Shown piece by piece: positions 24,952 through 33,065 of a stretch of 64,000 nt of DNA. The notes beneath the pieces were generated by a model. The model was not told the origin of the DNA. It saw only the letters and a list, made by a program, of their open reading frames with translations, and did not search any database. How positions within the stretch are numbered: position 1 is the stretch's first letter; every line of letters begins with the position of its first letter. Both the position numbers and the translations under genes were made by a program. The stretch is from positions 35,111-99,110 of the forward strand of contig CAYOAL010000017.1 in the NCBI GenBank assembly GCA_964401935.1. The letters run 5' to 3'. Origin of the DNA: JAPYTK01 sp964401935. Lineage in GTDB: Bacteria; Myxococcota_A; Polyangia; Polyangiales; Polyangiaceae.

Positions 24952-26199
24952 GGCGCGATCGATCTCTTTCACCTGAGCACCCACCGCGAGCTCGTGGCGC
25001 AGCGGCTGGGGCCCAACGCTTGTGCGATGGTCGCCGAGCTCGACGGCCGCGTGTCGCTCGAGCGGGTGCGTGAACGGGTTCGGGTGGCCGCCTCGGTGGT
25101 TCCGGAGCTTGGCTGGAGGCTGGGTCGCGACCGACGCTTCGAGCGGGTGTGGCGCGCGGGGGGACCTCCCATGACGGTGGAGGAGCGAAGGGTGACCGGC
25201 TCGGTCCTCGACGCGGCGGTCGCAGCCCTCGAGCTGCGCAGCGACGGCGACGCGCCGTGGCGGCTCTCGGTGCTCCGCGGGCCCGAGCGCGACGCGCTGG
25301 CGCTGACGTGGTTTCACCCCGCCACCGACGCGCGGGGGGCGACGCGGCTCCTCGCCTTCTTGGGCGACGAGGGGGCGGCGGTGCCTCAGAAGCGCTTCCT
25401 CACCGGCGACCGCCTCTTGTCCAAGCTCGACGCCAAGGAGCGGCGCGCGCTCACGCAGGCGTACGTCGCTCACGTGTTCGCGCTGGGCAAGAGCCCCATC
25501 CTCAGCCTCCAGCGCGCAGCCGGCGCGAGGCGTCCAGGGGCGCAGCGGGCGATCCGGGTGCGGTTCGACGCGGCAGCGACCCAGGCCTTCTATGGGTCGC
25601 TCCGCAAGCGCGCAGGGCTGGCCGACACCAGCCTGATGTTGTGGGCTGCGGGCAGGGTGGTCGACCGCCTGATGCGCGAGCGGGGGATGTGCCCACCTCG
25701 ACAGCTGGTGCCGGTGCCGCTCTCCCTGGATCCGAAGAAGGGCTCGGAGCGCATGTTCGGCAACCACCTGACGATGATGATGCTCGCCCTGGACCGCGAC
25801 GACTTGCTCGACGAGGCGCGGGCGGTGGCGCACCTCGCCGCGCAGCGACGGGACATCGTGCGCAACAAACTCGACGTAGGCATGCTGGCCGCGATCGTTG
25901 CGAGCCGTCACGTGCCGCGGTGGGTGGTCGACCACCTCTCGCGGCGGCCGTTCGCGGGGGAGCGGAGCTCCTACGTCTTGTCGAATCCAGGCGCCATCGA
26001 GCTCGAGCGACTGTTCGGGCTCACGGTGCGCGACGCCTATGCGGTGCCGACGCTGCTCCCGGCCCCGGGCTTTCAGGTGACGTTCGACGGCTTCGGAGGG
26101 CGCCTCAGCGCGATGTTCATGTTTCGAGAGGGGTACGTGAGCGAGCACGAGGTGCGGCGAGCGCTCCCCGCGTTCGAGCGCGACCTGGTGGCTGGCTGA
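24931..26199 (+). CDS. Condensation/wax-ester-synthase-like acyltransferase
   Basis: This 422-residue protein begins at GTG 24931. The order LGAIDLFHL, then WFHPATDARGATRLLAF with His129-x3-Asp133, then LVPVPLSLDPKKGSERMFGNH and YVLSNPGAIELERLFGL is that of condensation-domain and wax-ester-synthase-like acyltransferases. The canonical HHxxxDG is altered: the first His is Phe and the Gly after Asp is Ala, but the catalytic His is kept. Acyl transfer from a thioester to an alcohol or amine is likely and the substrates are unknown. The start codon and ribosome-binding site are buried in a hairpin, so expression may be conditional. Confidence 0.7.
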   Translation: MSSDWPLGAIDLFHLSTHRELVAQRLGPNACAMVAELDGRVSLERVRERVRVAASVVPELGWRLGRDRRFERVWRAGGPPMTVEERRVTGSVLDAAVAALELRSDGDAPWRLSVLRGPERDALALTWFHPATDARGATRLLAFLGDEGAAVPQKRFLTGDRLLSKLDAKERRALTQAYVAHVFALGKSPILSLQRAAGARRPGAQRAIRVRFDAAATQAFYGSLRKRAGLADTSLMLWAAGRVVDRLMRERGMCPPRQLVPVPLSLDPKKGSERMFGNHLTMMMLALDRDDLLDEARAVAHLAAQRRDIVRNKLDVGMLAAIVASRHVPRWVVDHLSRRPFAGERSSYVLSNPGAIELERLFGLTVRDAYAVPTLLPAPGFQVTFDGFGGRLSAMFMFREGYVSEHEVRRALPAFERDLVAG

Positions 26200-26326
26200 G
26201 CGCCGCTCCGAGCCGACGGGCGGGTGGACGTCGCGAGCCACCTCGGAGCCACGGTGCTCTTTCGCGGGCTCCGCGGCCCGGCCGCGAACTGGCCCGGCAC
26301 CGAACGCGCGTGCTACGCGGGAAGCG

Positions 26327-27193
26327 ATGCGGATGTTGCAGCTCCTCGTCACGCTGACCCTTGGCACGAGCTTGTGGGCAGCGAACACGGCCGCCGAGCC
26401 GAAGCCTCACGACGAGGCCAAGCCCGAGGAGAAGGCCCCGGAGGAGAAGGGCCCGGAGGAGAAGGGCGAGCCGGAGGAGAAGACCCCGGAGGAGAAGCCG
26501 AAGCCGGACGAGAAGGCCAAGCCGGAGGAGAAGGCCCCGGAGGCGAAGCCGAAGCCGGACGAGAAGGCCAAGCCCGAGGAGAAGGCCCCGGAGGAGAAGC
26601 CGAAGAAGGCCCCGGAGGAGAAGGCCCCGGAGGCGAAGCCGAAGCCGGACGAGAAGGCCAAGCCCGAGGAGAAGGCCCCGGAGGAGAAGGCCCCGGAGGA
26701 GAAGCCGAAGCCGGAGGCGAAGGCTCCCGAGGTGAAGCTCGCCGAGCTCCAGCTCACCGGAGGGGAGGTGAAGCTCTTGGACCGGATGCTGGCCAAGACC
26801 CTGGACGAGGTCGCGGGCTGTGTGAAGCGGTCGGGCGGCCTCGACGGCGCGGTCGGCTTCTTCGAGGTCCAGTTCTTGGTGCGTGCCCGCGGCCGCGCGG
26901 AGGGCGTCGAGGTGCTGCGGCGACAGGGAACGAGCGCGAGCGCGGGACACTGCGTCCGCAAGCTGCTGAAGAACCGCTGGGTTGGGACGCCGTCCGAGGA
27001 ACCTGTGGGCGTGACCTTCCGCTACCGGCTCGCGGCGAAGGGAGCGGCCGCCGCCGACGACAAGGCGAAGTCCGACAAGCCGGCGAAATCCGACAAGCCG
27101 GAAAAGGCGGGCAAGGCGGACAAGCCAGGGAGCTCCGGCAAGCGTGGGAAGTCCGGCAAGCCGGACAAGCCCGGCCGCCGCGCCGAGCGCTGA
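26327..27193 (+). CDS. Lys/Glu/Pro-repeat protein with TonB/AgmX-like domain
   Basis: This 288-residue exported protein (signal MRMLQLLVTLTLGTSLWAAN) has a long low-complexity region (about 25-135) of EEKAPEEK and KPKPDEKAKP repeats, as in TonB periplasmic spacers. A folded domain at about 145-235 contains GFFEVQFLVRARGRAEGVEV and HCVRKLLKNRWV. It matches the C-terminal module of the lipoprotein at 13202 and of AgmX/TonB-C proteins. The tail is basic, made of KSDKP-like repeats. A periplasm-spanning structural role is likely. Confidence 0.6.
   Translation: MRMLQLLVTLTLGTSLWAANTAAEPKPHDEAKPEEKAPEEKGPEEKGEPEEKTPEEKPKPDEKAKPEEKAPEAKPKPDEKAKPEEKAPEEKPKKAPEEKAPEAKPKPDEKAKPEEKAPEEKAPEEKPKPEAKAPEVKLAELQLTGGEVKLLDRMLAKTLDEVAGCVKRSGGLDGAVGFFEVQFLVRARGRAEGVEVLRRQGTSASAGHCVRKLLKNRWVGTPSEEPVGVTFRYRLAAKGAAAADDKAKSDKPAKSDKPEKAGKADKPGSSGKRGKSGKPDKPGRRAER
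26404..26734 (+). repeat. In-frame degenerate repeats encoding Glu/Lys/Pro spacer
   Basis: Reiterated GAGGAGAAGGCCCCG and AAGCCGAAGCCGGACGAGAA blocks are arranged in larger repeats of about 60 bases within the coding sequence. They keep frame throughout. Confidence 0.85.
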
Positions 27194-27206
27194 GCGTCGG
27201 CCCGCG

Positions 27207-28289
27207 TCACGACGCGAAGCGACCGCTGTCGCGGTGCGTGAAGATCATCGACGGGCGGATCCCCGGGGCGAGCGCGCTCGCTACCGTCTCGCTCGACGGG
27301 AACATCTGCACGAACTCCGGTCGACTCGGGACGGCGTCGACCACGGCGCGCTCGAGCATCATCGAGACGTACTGCTCGCCGCCGAGCTCGGGGGTGTTGG
27401 CGTTGAGCACCACGTCCACGTCGTAGGTGTCGGCGTAGCGGGCGAGCCCGGGGATCCTCGAGGCCCGTGGGCTCCAGCTGTCGGCGCTGGTGCCGTTCTC
27501 ACAGCAGCCGAACACGCCCTCCTCGCCGTGGACGAAGAGGGTCTGGTTGCCGGTGGTGTGACCCGGCGTCCTCAGGACGAGCGCGCTCTCCCCGAGGGCC
27601 AGATCGCAGTCGGTGAGGATCACGCGGTCGCTGGCGAGGCCGTGTTTCCCCTCGGGGATGAACCAGGCGCGCTGCATCGGGTGGAGGCCATCCCAGTCTT
27701 CCCACTCGCGTCGTGGCGCGAGCAACAGCGCGTTGGGGAACCGCCCCGGGCGCCCGGCTGCGCCCAGCACAGAACGAAGGTCTTGGGTGTGAAAGTGGTC
27801 GAACGCGATCACGTCGATGTCGGCGGGGTCTACCCCGACGCCGCGGAGCTGCTCCTCGAGGGGGGGGAACTTCTTCTGCAAGAGCCGCTCGGCGAACGGG
27901 GCCACCCGGTTCACGCGTTCGGCGAGGTGCGAGAAGAAAGGCGTGGCTCGCGCCGCGTCCACGTCGGTGGGGTTCCACAACACGTTCTTGACGCCATCCT
28001 CGGTGTCGACCTGCACGAGGAGCGTGCGGTGGATCATGGTGATCATCGGCCACGGGAGCGGCACCACCCCGTTGAACGCGAAGCGCGTGGGATAGGGCAG
28101 GGTGCTCGCGTCCATCGTCTTGACCCCGTGGGCGCGGCGACTCGCTCTCAGCTCGTCGCCGAGCGCGCGACCGGCTCGGGTGAGGGCTTCGATGCGCGTC
28201 GCCGGGGTGAGGATGGCGCGCGCCTGCTCGAGCTGAACGAGCTTTCGAATCCACGGAACACGCTCGTCGATGGGGTCATGTCGCTGCAC
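27207..28289 (-). CDS. MBL-fold metallo-hydrolase with variant motif
   Basis: This 360-residue protein has metallo-beta-lactamase-fold signatures. VIAFDHFHTQDLRS holds His165-x-His167, but the canonical Asp-His pair of HxHxDH is replaced by Gln169-Asp170. LVLRTPGHTTGNQTLFVHGE is the second His region, and DVVLNANTPELGGEQYVSMM follows. The N-terminal 100 residues are a helical extension. The altered metal site means either one metal or a different ligand set, so the substrate cannot be assigned. It is divergent from the thioesterase gene and convergent with the TonB-like gene. Confidence 0.75.
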   Translation of the reverse strand: MQRHDPIDERVPWIRKLVQLEQARAILTPATRIEALTRAGRALGDELRASRRAHGVKTMDASTLPYPTRFAFNGVVPLPWPMITMIHRTLLVQVDTEDGVKNVLWNPTDVDAARATPFFSHLAERVNRVAPFAERLLQKKFPPLEEQLRGVGVDPADIDVIAFDHFHTQDLRSVLGAAGRPGRFPNALLLAPRREWEDWDGLHPMQRAWFIPEGKHGLASDRVILTDCDLALGESALVLRTPGHTTGNQTLFVHGEEGVFGCCENGTSADSWSPRASRIPGLARYADTYDVDVVLNANTPELGGEQYVSMMLERAVVDAVPSRPEFVQMFPSSETVASALAPGIRPSMIFTHRDSGRFAS

Positions 28290-28340
28290 GAGCGCAGCTT
28301 GCTGTACGAGAGCGGATCGTGCAAGCCTGCGCTCTCAGAG

Positions 28341-28883
28341 ATGGAACGGACGCCTCCCGAGCCCTCCTCCGAGCCCCCTTCGCACACGCCGTCGCGAACG
28401 ATCGTGGAGATGAACCAGCTCGTGTTGCCGCAGCACACCAACGCGCACGGGACCGCCTTCGGGGGCACGATCATGGGCTGGATCGACATCTGCGCCGCGA
28501 TGAGCGCCCAACGCTACGCGCGCCGCGCGGTGGTCACCGCGTCGATCGATCAGATCGACTTCCTCGAGCCCATACGGCTCGGGCAGCTGGTCAACCTGCG
28601 GAGCATGGTCAACTACGTGGGTCGCACGTCGATGGAGGTGGGGGTGCGGGTCGACGCGGAGGACACCCTCACCGGGGATCGGGTGCACGCGCTGAGCGCC
28701 TACGTGACGTTCGTGGCCCTCGATGGGCGCGGCAAGCCGGTGGAGGTGCCGCGGCTCTCGCTCGAGACGCCCACCGAGCGGCTGCGCTGGGACGAGGCCA
28801 AGGCGCGACGCGACCGGCGCCTCGCGCTCGCAGAAGAACGGCGACGTCTCGCCGCCCTCCACGAGGATCGAGACGAGCCATGA
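28341..28883 (+). CDS. Hotdog-fold acyl-CoA thioesterase
   Basis: The start at ATG 28341 gives 180 residues; ATG 28278 is possible but overlaps the divergent gene start. The core VLPQHTNAHGTAFGGTIMGW followed by IDICAAMSAQRYARRAVVTA is the acyl-CoA thioesterase (YciA/BACH) hotdog signature, including the Asp-containing helix. SMVNYVGRTSMEVGVRVDAE forms the dimer strands. It hydrolyses acyl-CoA in the cytoplasm; chain-length preference is unknown. The stop overlaps the cstA start (ATGA), so the two are coupled. Confidence 0.88.
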   Translation: MERTPPEPSSEPPSHTPSRTIVEMNQLVLPQHTNAHGTAFGGTIMGWIDICAAMSAQRYARRAVVTASIDQIDFLEPIRLGQLVNLRSMVNYVGRTSMEVGVRVDAEDTLTGDRVHALSAYVTFVALDGRGKPVEVPRLSLETPTERLRWDEAKARRDRRLALAEERRRLAALHEDRDEP

Positions 28884-30538
28884 ACGCGGCCGTCGTCTGC
28901 CTGGCGGCGCTCGCCGTGTTCGCGTTCGGCTACGTCGTCTACTCGAAGCACCTCGTGCGCGTGTTCGGCGTGCGGGACGACGAGGCGGTGCCGGCCAGGC
29001 AGCACGAAGACGGCATCGACTACGTGCCCACCCACAAGCACGTGCTCTTCGGTCACCACTACGCCTCGATCGCCGGCGCTGCCCCCATCATCGGGCCGGC
29101 CGTGGCGGTGGTGTACGGCTGGCTCCCGGCCCTTTTGTGGATCGTGATCGGCGTGGTCTTCATGGGCGCCATGCACGACTTCGCGACGTTGGTGATCAGC
29201 GTGCGGCACGGCGGCGACAGCGTGGGCACGATCAGCGCGAAGGTGCTCGGCGAGCGCACGCGGACGCTGTTTCTGCTCGTCATCTTCGCGCTCATTCTCC
29301 TCGTCATCGCGGTGTTCGCGCGCGCGATCGCCGGCCTCTTCGTGGCCCAACCGGGGACGGTGATCCCGATCAACTTCGAGATCCTCGTGGCGTTGGCGAT
29401 CGGCTGGGCCTGCTATCGGCGCAAGGTCAAGCTCTTGTGGCCCTCGATCGCGGCGCTCATCGCGCTCTACGCCAGCGTCTACGTGGGGGTGAAGGTGCCG
29501 ATCTCGCTCGCGGCGTGGGTGGGGGTCGAGCACGAGGCCACCACCTGGGTGGTGCTCCTGCTCCTCTACTCCTTCGTGGCGAGCGTGCTCCCAGTGTGGT
29601 CGCTGCTCCAGCCGCGCGACTACATCAACAGCCACCAGCTCATGGTGGGCCTCGCCGCGCTCCTCGTGGGGATCTTCGTGGCCCACCCACCGATGAGCGC
29701 TCCGGCGGTGAACACCGGGCTCCACGGGGCGGTGCCACCGCTCTTCCCGTTCCTCTTCGTCACCGTCGCTTGCGGCGCGATCTCCGGCTTCCACGGCCTG
29801 GTGTCCTCCGGCACCACGAGCAAGCAGCTCGCCTCCGCCGCCGACGCCCGCCCCATCGGCTACGGCGCGATGTTGGGGGAGGGAGTGCTCGCGCTCATCG
29901 CGACCCTCGCCGTCGCGGCCGGGCTGGGCGACTTCGCGGGGCACTATCACGGCGGGCTGCCCAGCGGGGCTCAGGGCGTGACCTACTTTGTGCAGGGCGC
30001 CGCCAATTTTCTCACTCCGCTCGGCGTGCCCAAGGGGGCCGCGCTGGTGGTGGTGGCGGTGCTCGTGATCTCCTTCGCCGCCACCAGCCTCGACACCGGC
30101 GTCCGCATCCAGCGCTTCATTGTCGCCGAGCTTGGGCGCATCTGGAAGGTGCGCGCGCTCGAGAACCGTTACGTCGGCGGGGCGCTCGCGGTGGGCCCGT
30201 CGCTCTTGCTCTACCTCGCGGGAAAAGACCGCACGCTCTGGCCACTGTTCGGGGCGTCGAACCAGATGCTGGCGGGCCTGTCGCTGGTGGTCGTGACGGT
30301 GTGGCTCTACCGCACCGGGCGGCGGCGCGCGTGGCTCTACGCCGCGATCCCGATGGCTCTGGTGTTGGTGGTGGCGGCGGCGGCGCTGAATCACCAGCTC
30401 CTGGAGTTTTATCACTCGGGGAGCTACGTGCTCGCCGCCGTCGGTGGGTTGCTCTTGGTGCTCGAGCTCTGGATCGTGATCGAAGGGGTGCTCGCGGTTC
30501 GCCGTCCGAGCGGCGCGGCGCGCGAGCAGGCGGCATGA
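28880..30538 (+). CDS. cstA: Carbon starvation protein CstA family transporter
   Basis: This 552-residue integral membrane protein has about 15 hydrophobic segments. Diagnostic regions are FAFGYVVYSKHL, THKHVLFGHHYASIAGAAPI, GVVFMGAMHDFATLVISVRH, QPRDYINSHQLMVGLAALLV, SGFHGLVSSGTTSKQLASAA and FAATSLDTGVRIQRFIVAEL. The CstA family imports peptides or pyruvate during carbon limitation, and the substrate here is not determined. It is shorter than E. coli CstA (about 700), like the short form found in many bacteria. It is coupled to both neighbours by four-base overlaps. Confidence 0.92.
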   Translation: MNAAVVCLAALAVFAFGYVVYSKHLVRVFGVRDDEAVPARQHEDGIDYVPTHKHVLFGHHYASIAGAAPIIGPAVAVVYGWLPALLWIVIGVVFMGAMHDFATLVISVRHGGDSVGTISAKVLGERTRTLFLLVIFALILLVIAVFARAIAGLFVAQPGTVIPINFEILVALAIGWACYRRKVKLLWPSIAALIALYASVYVGVKVPISLAAWVGVEHEATTWVVLLLLYSFVASVLPVWSLLQPRDYINSHQLMVGLAALLVGIFVAHPPMSAPAVNTGLHGAVPPLFPFLFVTVACGAISGFHGLVSSGTTSKQLASAADARPIGYGAMLGEGVLALIATLAVAAGLGDFAGHYHGGLPSGAQGVTYFVQGAANFLTPLGVPKGAALVVVAVLVISFAATSLDTGVRIQRFIVAELGRIWKVRALENRYVGGALAVGPSLLLYLAGKDRTLWPLFGASNQMLAGLSLVVVTVWLYRTGRRRAWLYAAIPMALVLVVAAAALNHQLLEFYHSGSYVLAAVGGLLLVLELWIVIEGVLAVRRPSGAAREQAA

Positions 30539-31530
30539 GGGCGCGCGGACGATGGATGAGGCGGTGCCTCGGCGCGGTCGTCTTCGCGTCGGCGGCGGCC
30601 TGCGCGGTGCGGCCGGCCGGGCTCCCCCGCCGCGAGGTGAGCCTCGACGAGGTGGCGACCGCGCTCGAGAAGCTGAGCCCAGGGGAGGCCAACGTCCACC
30701 GGGCCCACTTCCGGGGGCTGTTGGCCGACGCCGTCGGCAAAGACCCTTACACGTGTCTGCCCCCGGTGGACGTGGCCCTCGGCCCCCCTCGGAACGACGT
30801 CGCCGAGCGTCGGATCGAGGGCAAGGTGCCCCACTACGACTTCTTCTTCGGGCCGATCAAGTACCGGATTCGGGGCGACCACGCGGCGAAGATGTGGCGG
30901 GTGTCGCTCCACGTGGCCCTCGCTCCGGAGACGCTGGAGGGCATGATCGAGCTCCCCGACTGCGCGCTCTCGGGTCGGCTCGACGGCCTCCGCTGCGACG
31001 GTGTGCCCTACGAGGACGATCCGGGGGTGAAGGCCTGTCCGGAGAGCGGCACCTTCGAAGCTCCGGCGAGCCGCAAGAACCTCGCGGCGGTGCTCGAGCG
31101 CTGGTCCCGCGACATCGAGGCCTATTGGAACCGCGACGCCGAGCGCTACGGGCTCTCGGTGAGCTACGATTTCGAGTTCTTCCTCGACGAGGGGCCGGCG
31201 AAGGCGCCGGTGGACGTGCACACGCCGCTCTGGCTGACGTGCGGACGCACCCCCTACTTCAGCGCGTTCAGGACCGGCTGGTCGATCCCCGTCCTCGCCC
31301 ACGAGGTGGGGCACTACCTCGGGCTCCTCGACGAATACGAGGCCCTCAGCGGCATGCTCTACGACAAGACGCCGTTCGAAGGCTCCGAGAACAGCCGCAT
31401 GGGCCTGTCGATGAAGACGTACACGCGCCTCTACCCCCTCCACCACTACCTGGTCGTCCGCCGCTTCCACTGCGATGGGCCCGCGGCCCACGACCCCTTC
31501 GGGAGGGTGCTTGCTTCGCCCGCCCCCTGA
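30535..31530 (+). CDS. Metzincin-like metallopeptidase lipoprotein
   Basis: This 331-residue protein starts at ATG 30535 overlapping cstA. A signal (MRRCLGAVVFASAAACAV) with lipobox AAAC indicates a lipoprotein. HEVGHYLGLLDEYE contains His256, Glu257, His260, Gly263 and Asp266, the extended HExxHxxGxxD zinc motif in which the third ligand is Asp, as in snapalysin-type metzincins. GLSMKTY downstream could supply the Met-turn. The region before it has no family I recognise and may be a regulatory or binding domain. It presumably cleaves proteins in the envelope. Confidence 0.8.
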   Translation: MRARGRWMRRCLGAVVFASAAACAVRPAGLPRREVSLDEVATALEKLSPGEANVHRAHFRGLLADAVGKDPYTCLPPVDVALGPPRNDVAERRIEGKVPHYDFFFGPIKYRIRGDHAAKMWRVSLHVALAPETLEGMIELPDCALSGRLDGLRCDGVPYEDDPGVKACPESGTFEAPASRKNLAAVLERWSRDIEAYWNRDAERYGLSVSYDFEFFLDEGPAKAPVDVHTPLWLTCGRTPYFSAFRTGWSIPVLAHEVGHYLGLLDEYEALSGMLYDKTPFEGSENSRMGLSMKTYTRLYPLHHYLVVRRFHCDGPAAHDPFGRVLASPAP

Positions 31531-31555
31531 TCGCGCCCGGCGGAGCGTCGCGGGC

Positions 31556-32992
31556 ATGGGGGGCCGCCTCCTCGCGCTCCTCGCGCCTGCGCTCGCCTCG
31601 CTCCTCGGCTGTGCCGTGGTGCCGGCGGCCCCCACCCCGGGGGGCAGCGCCGCGCCAGCGGGGTCGGCGGCGCCCGCGCCGCGGCGAGCGGGCGACCCTC
31701 GCGCACAGCCCCCCGAAGCGGGGCACCGGCCCTTTCGCCTCGCTTTCACGCTCCAGACCAAGCCGCCGAGCCGCGCCCTCGCGCTCGACGCGAAGCACCT
31801 CGCCGTGCTCGGTGGAGGCCACGTCGCCCTCGTGCGGCTGCGCTCGGGGGAGCTCCTCGGCGAGCGGGCGGTGTGTGCGTCCGACGCCGCGGCGGCGGCC
31901 TTCGTCGACGGCGGGCGCCTCGCCGTGGTGTGCGACGACCGGCTCGAGCTCCTGAGCGTGCCAGCCCTCGAGCCGCTCTCCCAGCACGCGCTCGGCGCCA
32001 CGGTGCTCGCCGCCGCGTTCACGCGCGCGGAGGTCGCCGTCGCGCTCGAGGGGGGGGCGGTGCGGATCGTTGCGCTCGCGACCGGGGCCGCCGAGGGGGA
32101 GATCGCCGTCAGCGAGGGCGTGCGCTCGCTGGCGCTGTCAGCCGACGGGAAGCAGCTCGCCATCGGGCTCGAGGGGGGCGACGTGATCGCGCGCGACCGA
32201 GCGACCCGGGCGACCCATCGGCTCCGGGTGAAGGTGGGCTTCCCGGTCGACGCGCTCGGCTTCGACGTCGGCGCCGAGCGGCTGTTCGCGGGGGCCGGGC
32301 CGGTGGCGTTGTCGTGGCGGCTCGACACCCAGGCGGTGGAGCGTCGGTTTCGGTCGGTGTCGAACGTGCTGGCCGCGACCTGGCTCCGCCCGGGCGAGCT
32401 CGGCAGCGCGGGGAGGGACGGGGTGCTCCTGCTCGACGTGGCCTCCGACGCGGTGAAGAGCCTGCCCGGGGGGCTCGACGGGCTCGAGCCCGCCGTCGCC
32501 ATCGTCGCCACCGCCGATCACAAGGTGCTCTGCGCCGCCGAGCGCGATGGAAAGACGGCCTGCTACACGCGCGGGGGGATCCCCGCGCGAGGTGTCCCCA
32601 TCTCCGACTATGGGGCGAGCGCGGCGAGAATGGCGGGGGTGGTGGTCGCGCTCGACAAGGGGCGCCTCACGGTTCGGGCTCACCAGAAGGCCAACCTGCC
32701 CGCGGCGGGGCTCGACGTCCGCGTCCTCCGTTATGTGGAGACGCAGGTCGGCACGGTGCGGAGCTCCCGCTGGGTCGAGGTGGCGACGGCGCGGGTGATC
32801 AAGCTCGATGGCGACGTCGTCCACCTGTTGCTCGACGCCGCGCCGAAAGAGGTCGAAGGGGGCTCGGCGCCGCTCGCCGCGGGGGCGCAGGTGAGGCTGG
32901 TCTTCGCTCGCGCCGCGGCGGGAGCGGCCGACGACGGCGTCCCCTCCGCGGACGCCGAGCCCGACGGCGAGACCCCGGCGCCCACCCCCTGA
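31556..32992 (+). CDS. Beta-propeller-like lipoprotein
   Basis: The start at ATG 31556 gives 478 residues with a signal (MGGRLLALLAPALASLLGC). After a Pro/Ala/Gly linker come repeated strands of WD40/YVTN-like spacing: DAKHLAVLGGGHVALVRLRS, DGGRLAVVCDDRLELLSVPA, SADGKQLAIGLEGGDVIARD and TADHKVLCAAERDGKTACYT. A separate C-terminal beta domain follows from about residue 360. It follows the metallopeptidase gene by 25 bases and may belong to the same unit. No ligand can be inferred. Confidence 0.65.
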   Translation: MGGRLLALLAPALASLLGCAVVPAAPTPGGSAAPAGSAAPAPRRAGDPRAQPPEAGHRPFRLAFTLQTKPPSRALALDAKHLAVLGGGHVALVRLRSGELLGERAVCASDAAAAAFVDGGRLAVVCDDRLELLSVPALEPLSQHALGATVLAAAFTRAEVAVALEGGAVRIVALATGAAEGEIAVSEGVRSLALSADGKQLAIGLEGGDVIARDRATRATHRLRVKVGFPVDALGFDVGAERLFAGAGPVALSWRLDTQAVERRFRSVSNVLAATWLRPGELGSAGRDGVLLLDVASDAVKSLPGGLDGLEPAVAIVATADHKVLCAAERDGKTACYTRGGIPARGVPISDYGASAARMAGVVVALDKGRLTVRAHQKANLPAAGLDVRVLRYVETQVGTVRSSRWVEVATARVIKLDGDVVHLLLDAAPKEVEGGSAPLAAGAQVRLVFARAAAGAADDGVPSADAEPDGETPAPTP

Positions 32993-33065
32993 GCCAGCGT
33001 AGACCGGCTCCCGTCCCCTGATCCGGCGTAGCCAGAGGAGCCGGACTCGTCTACGGTGCGAGACC

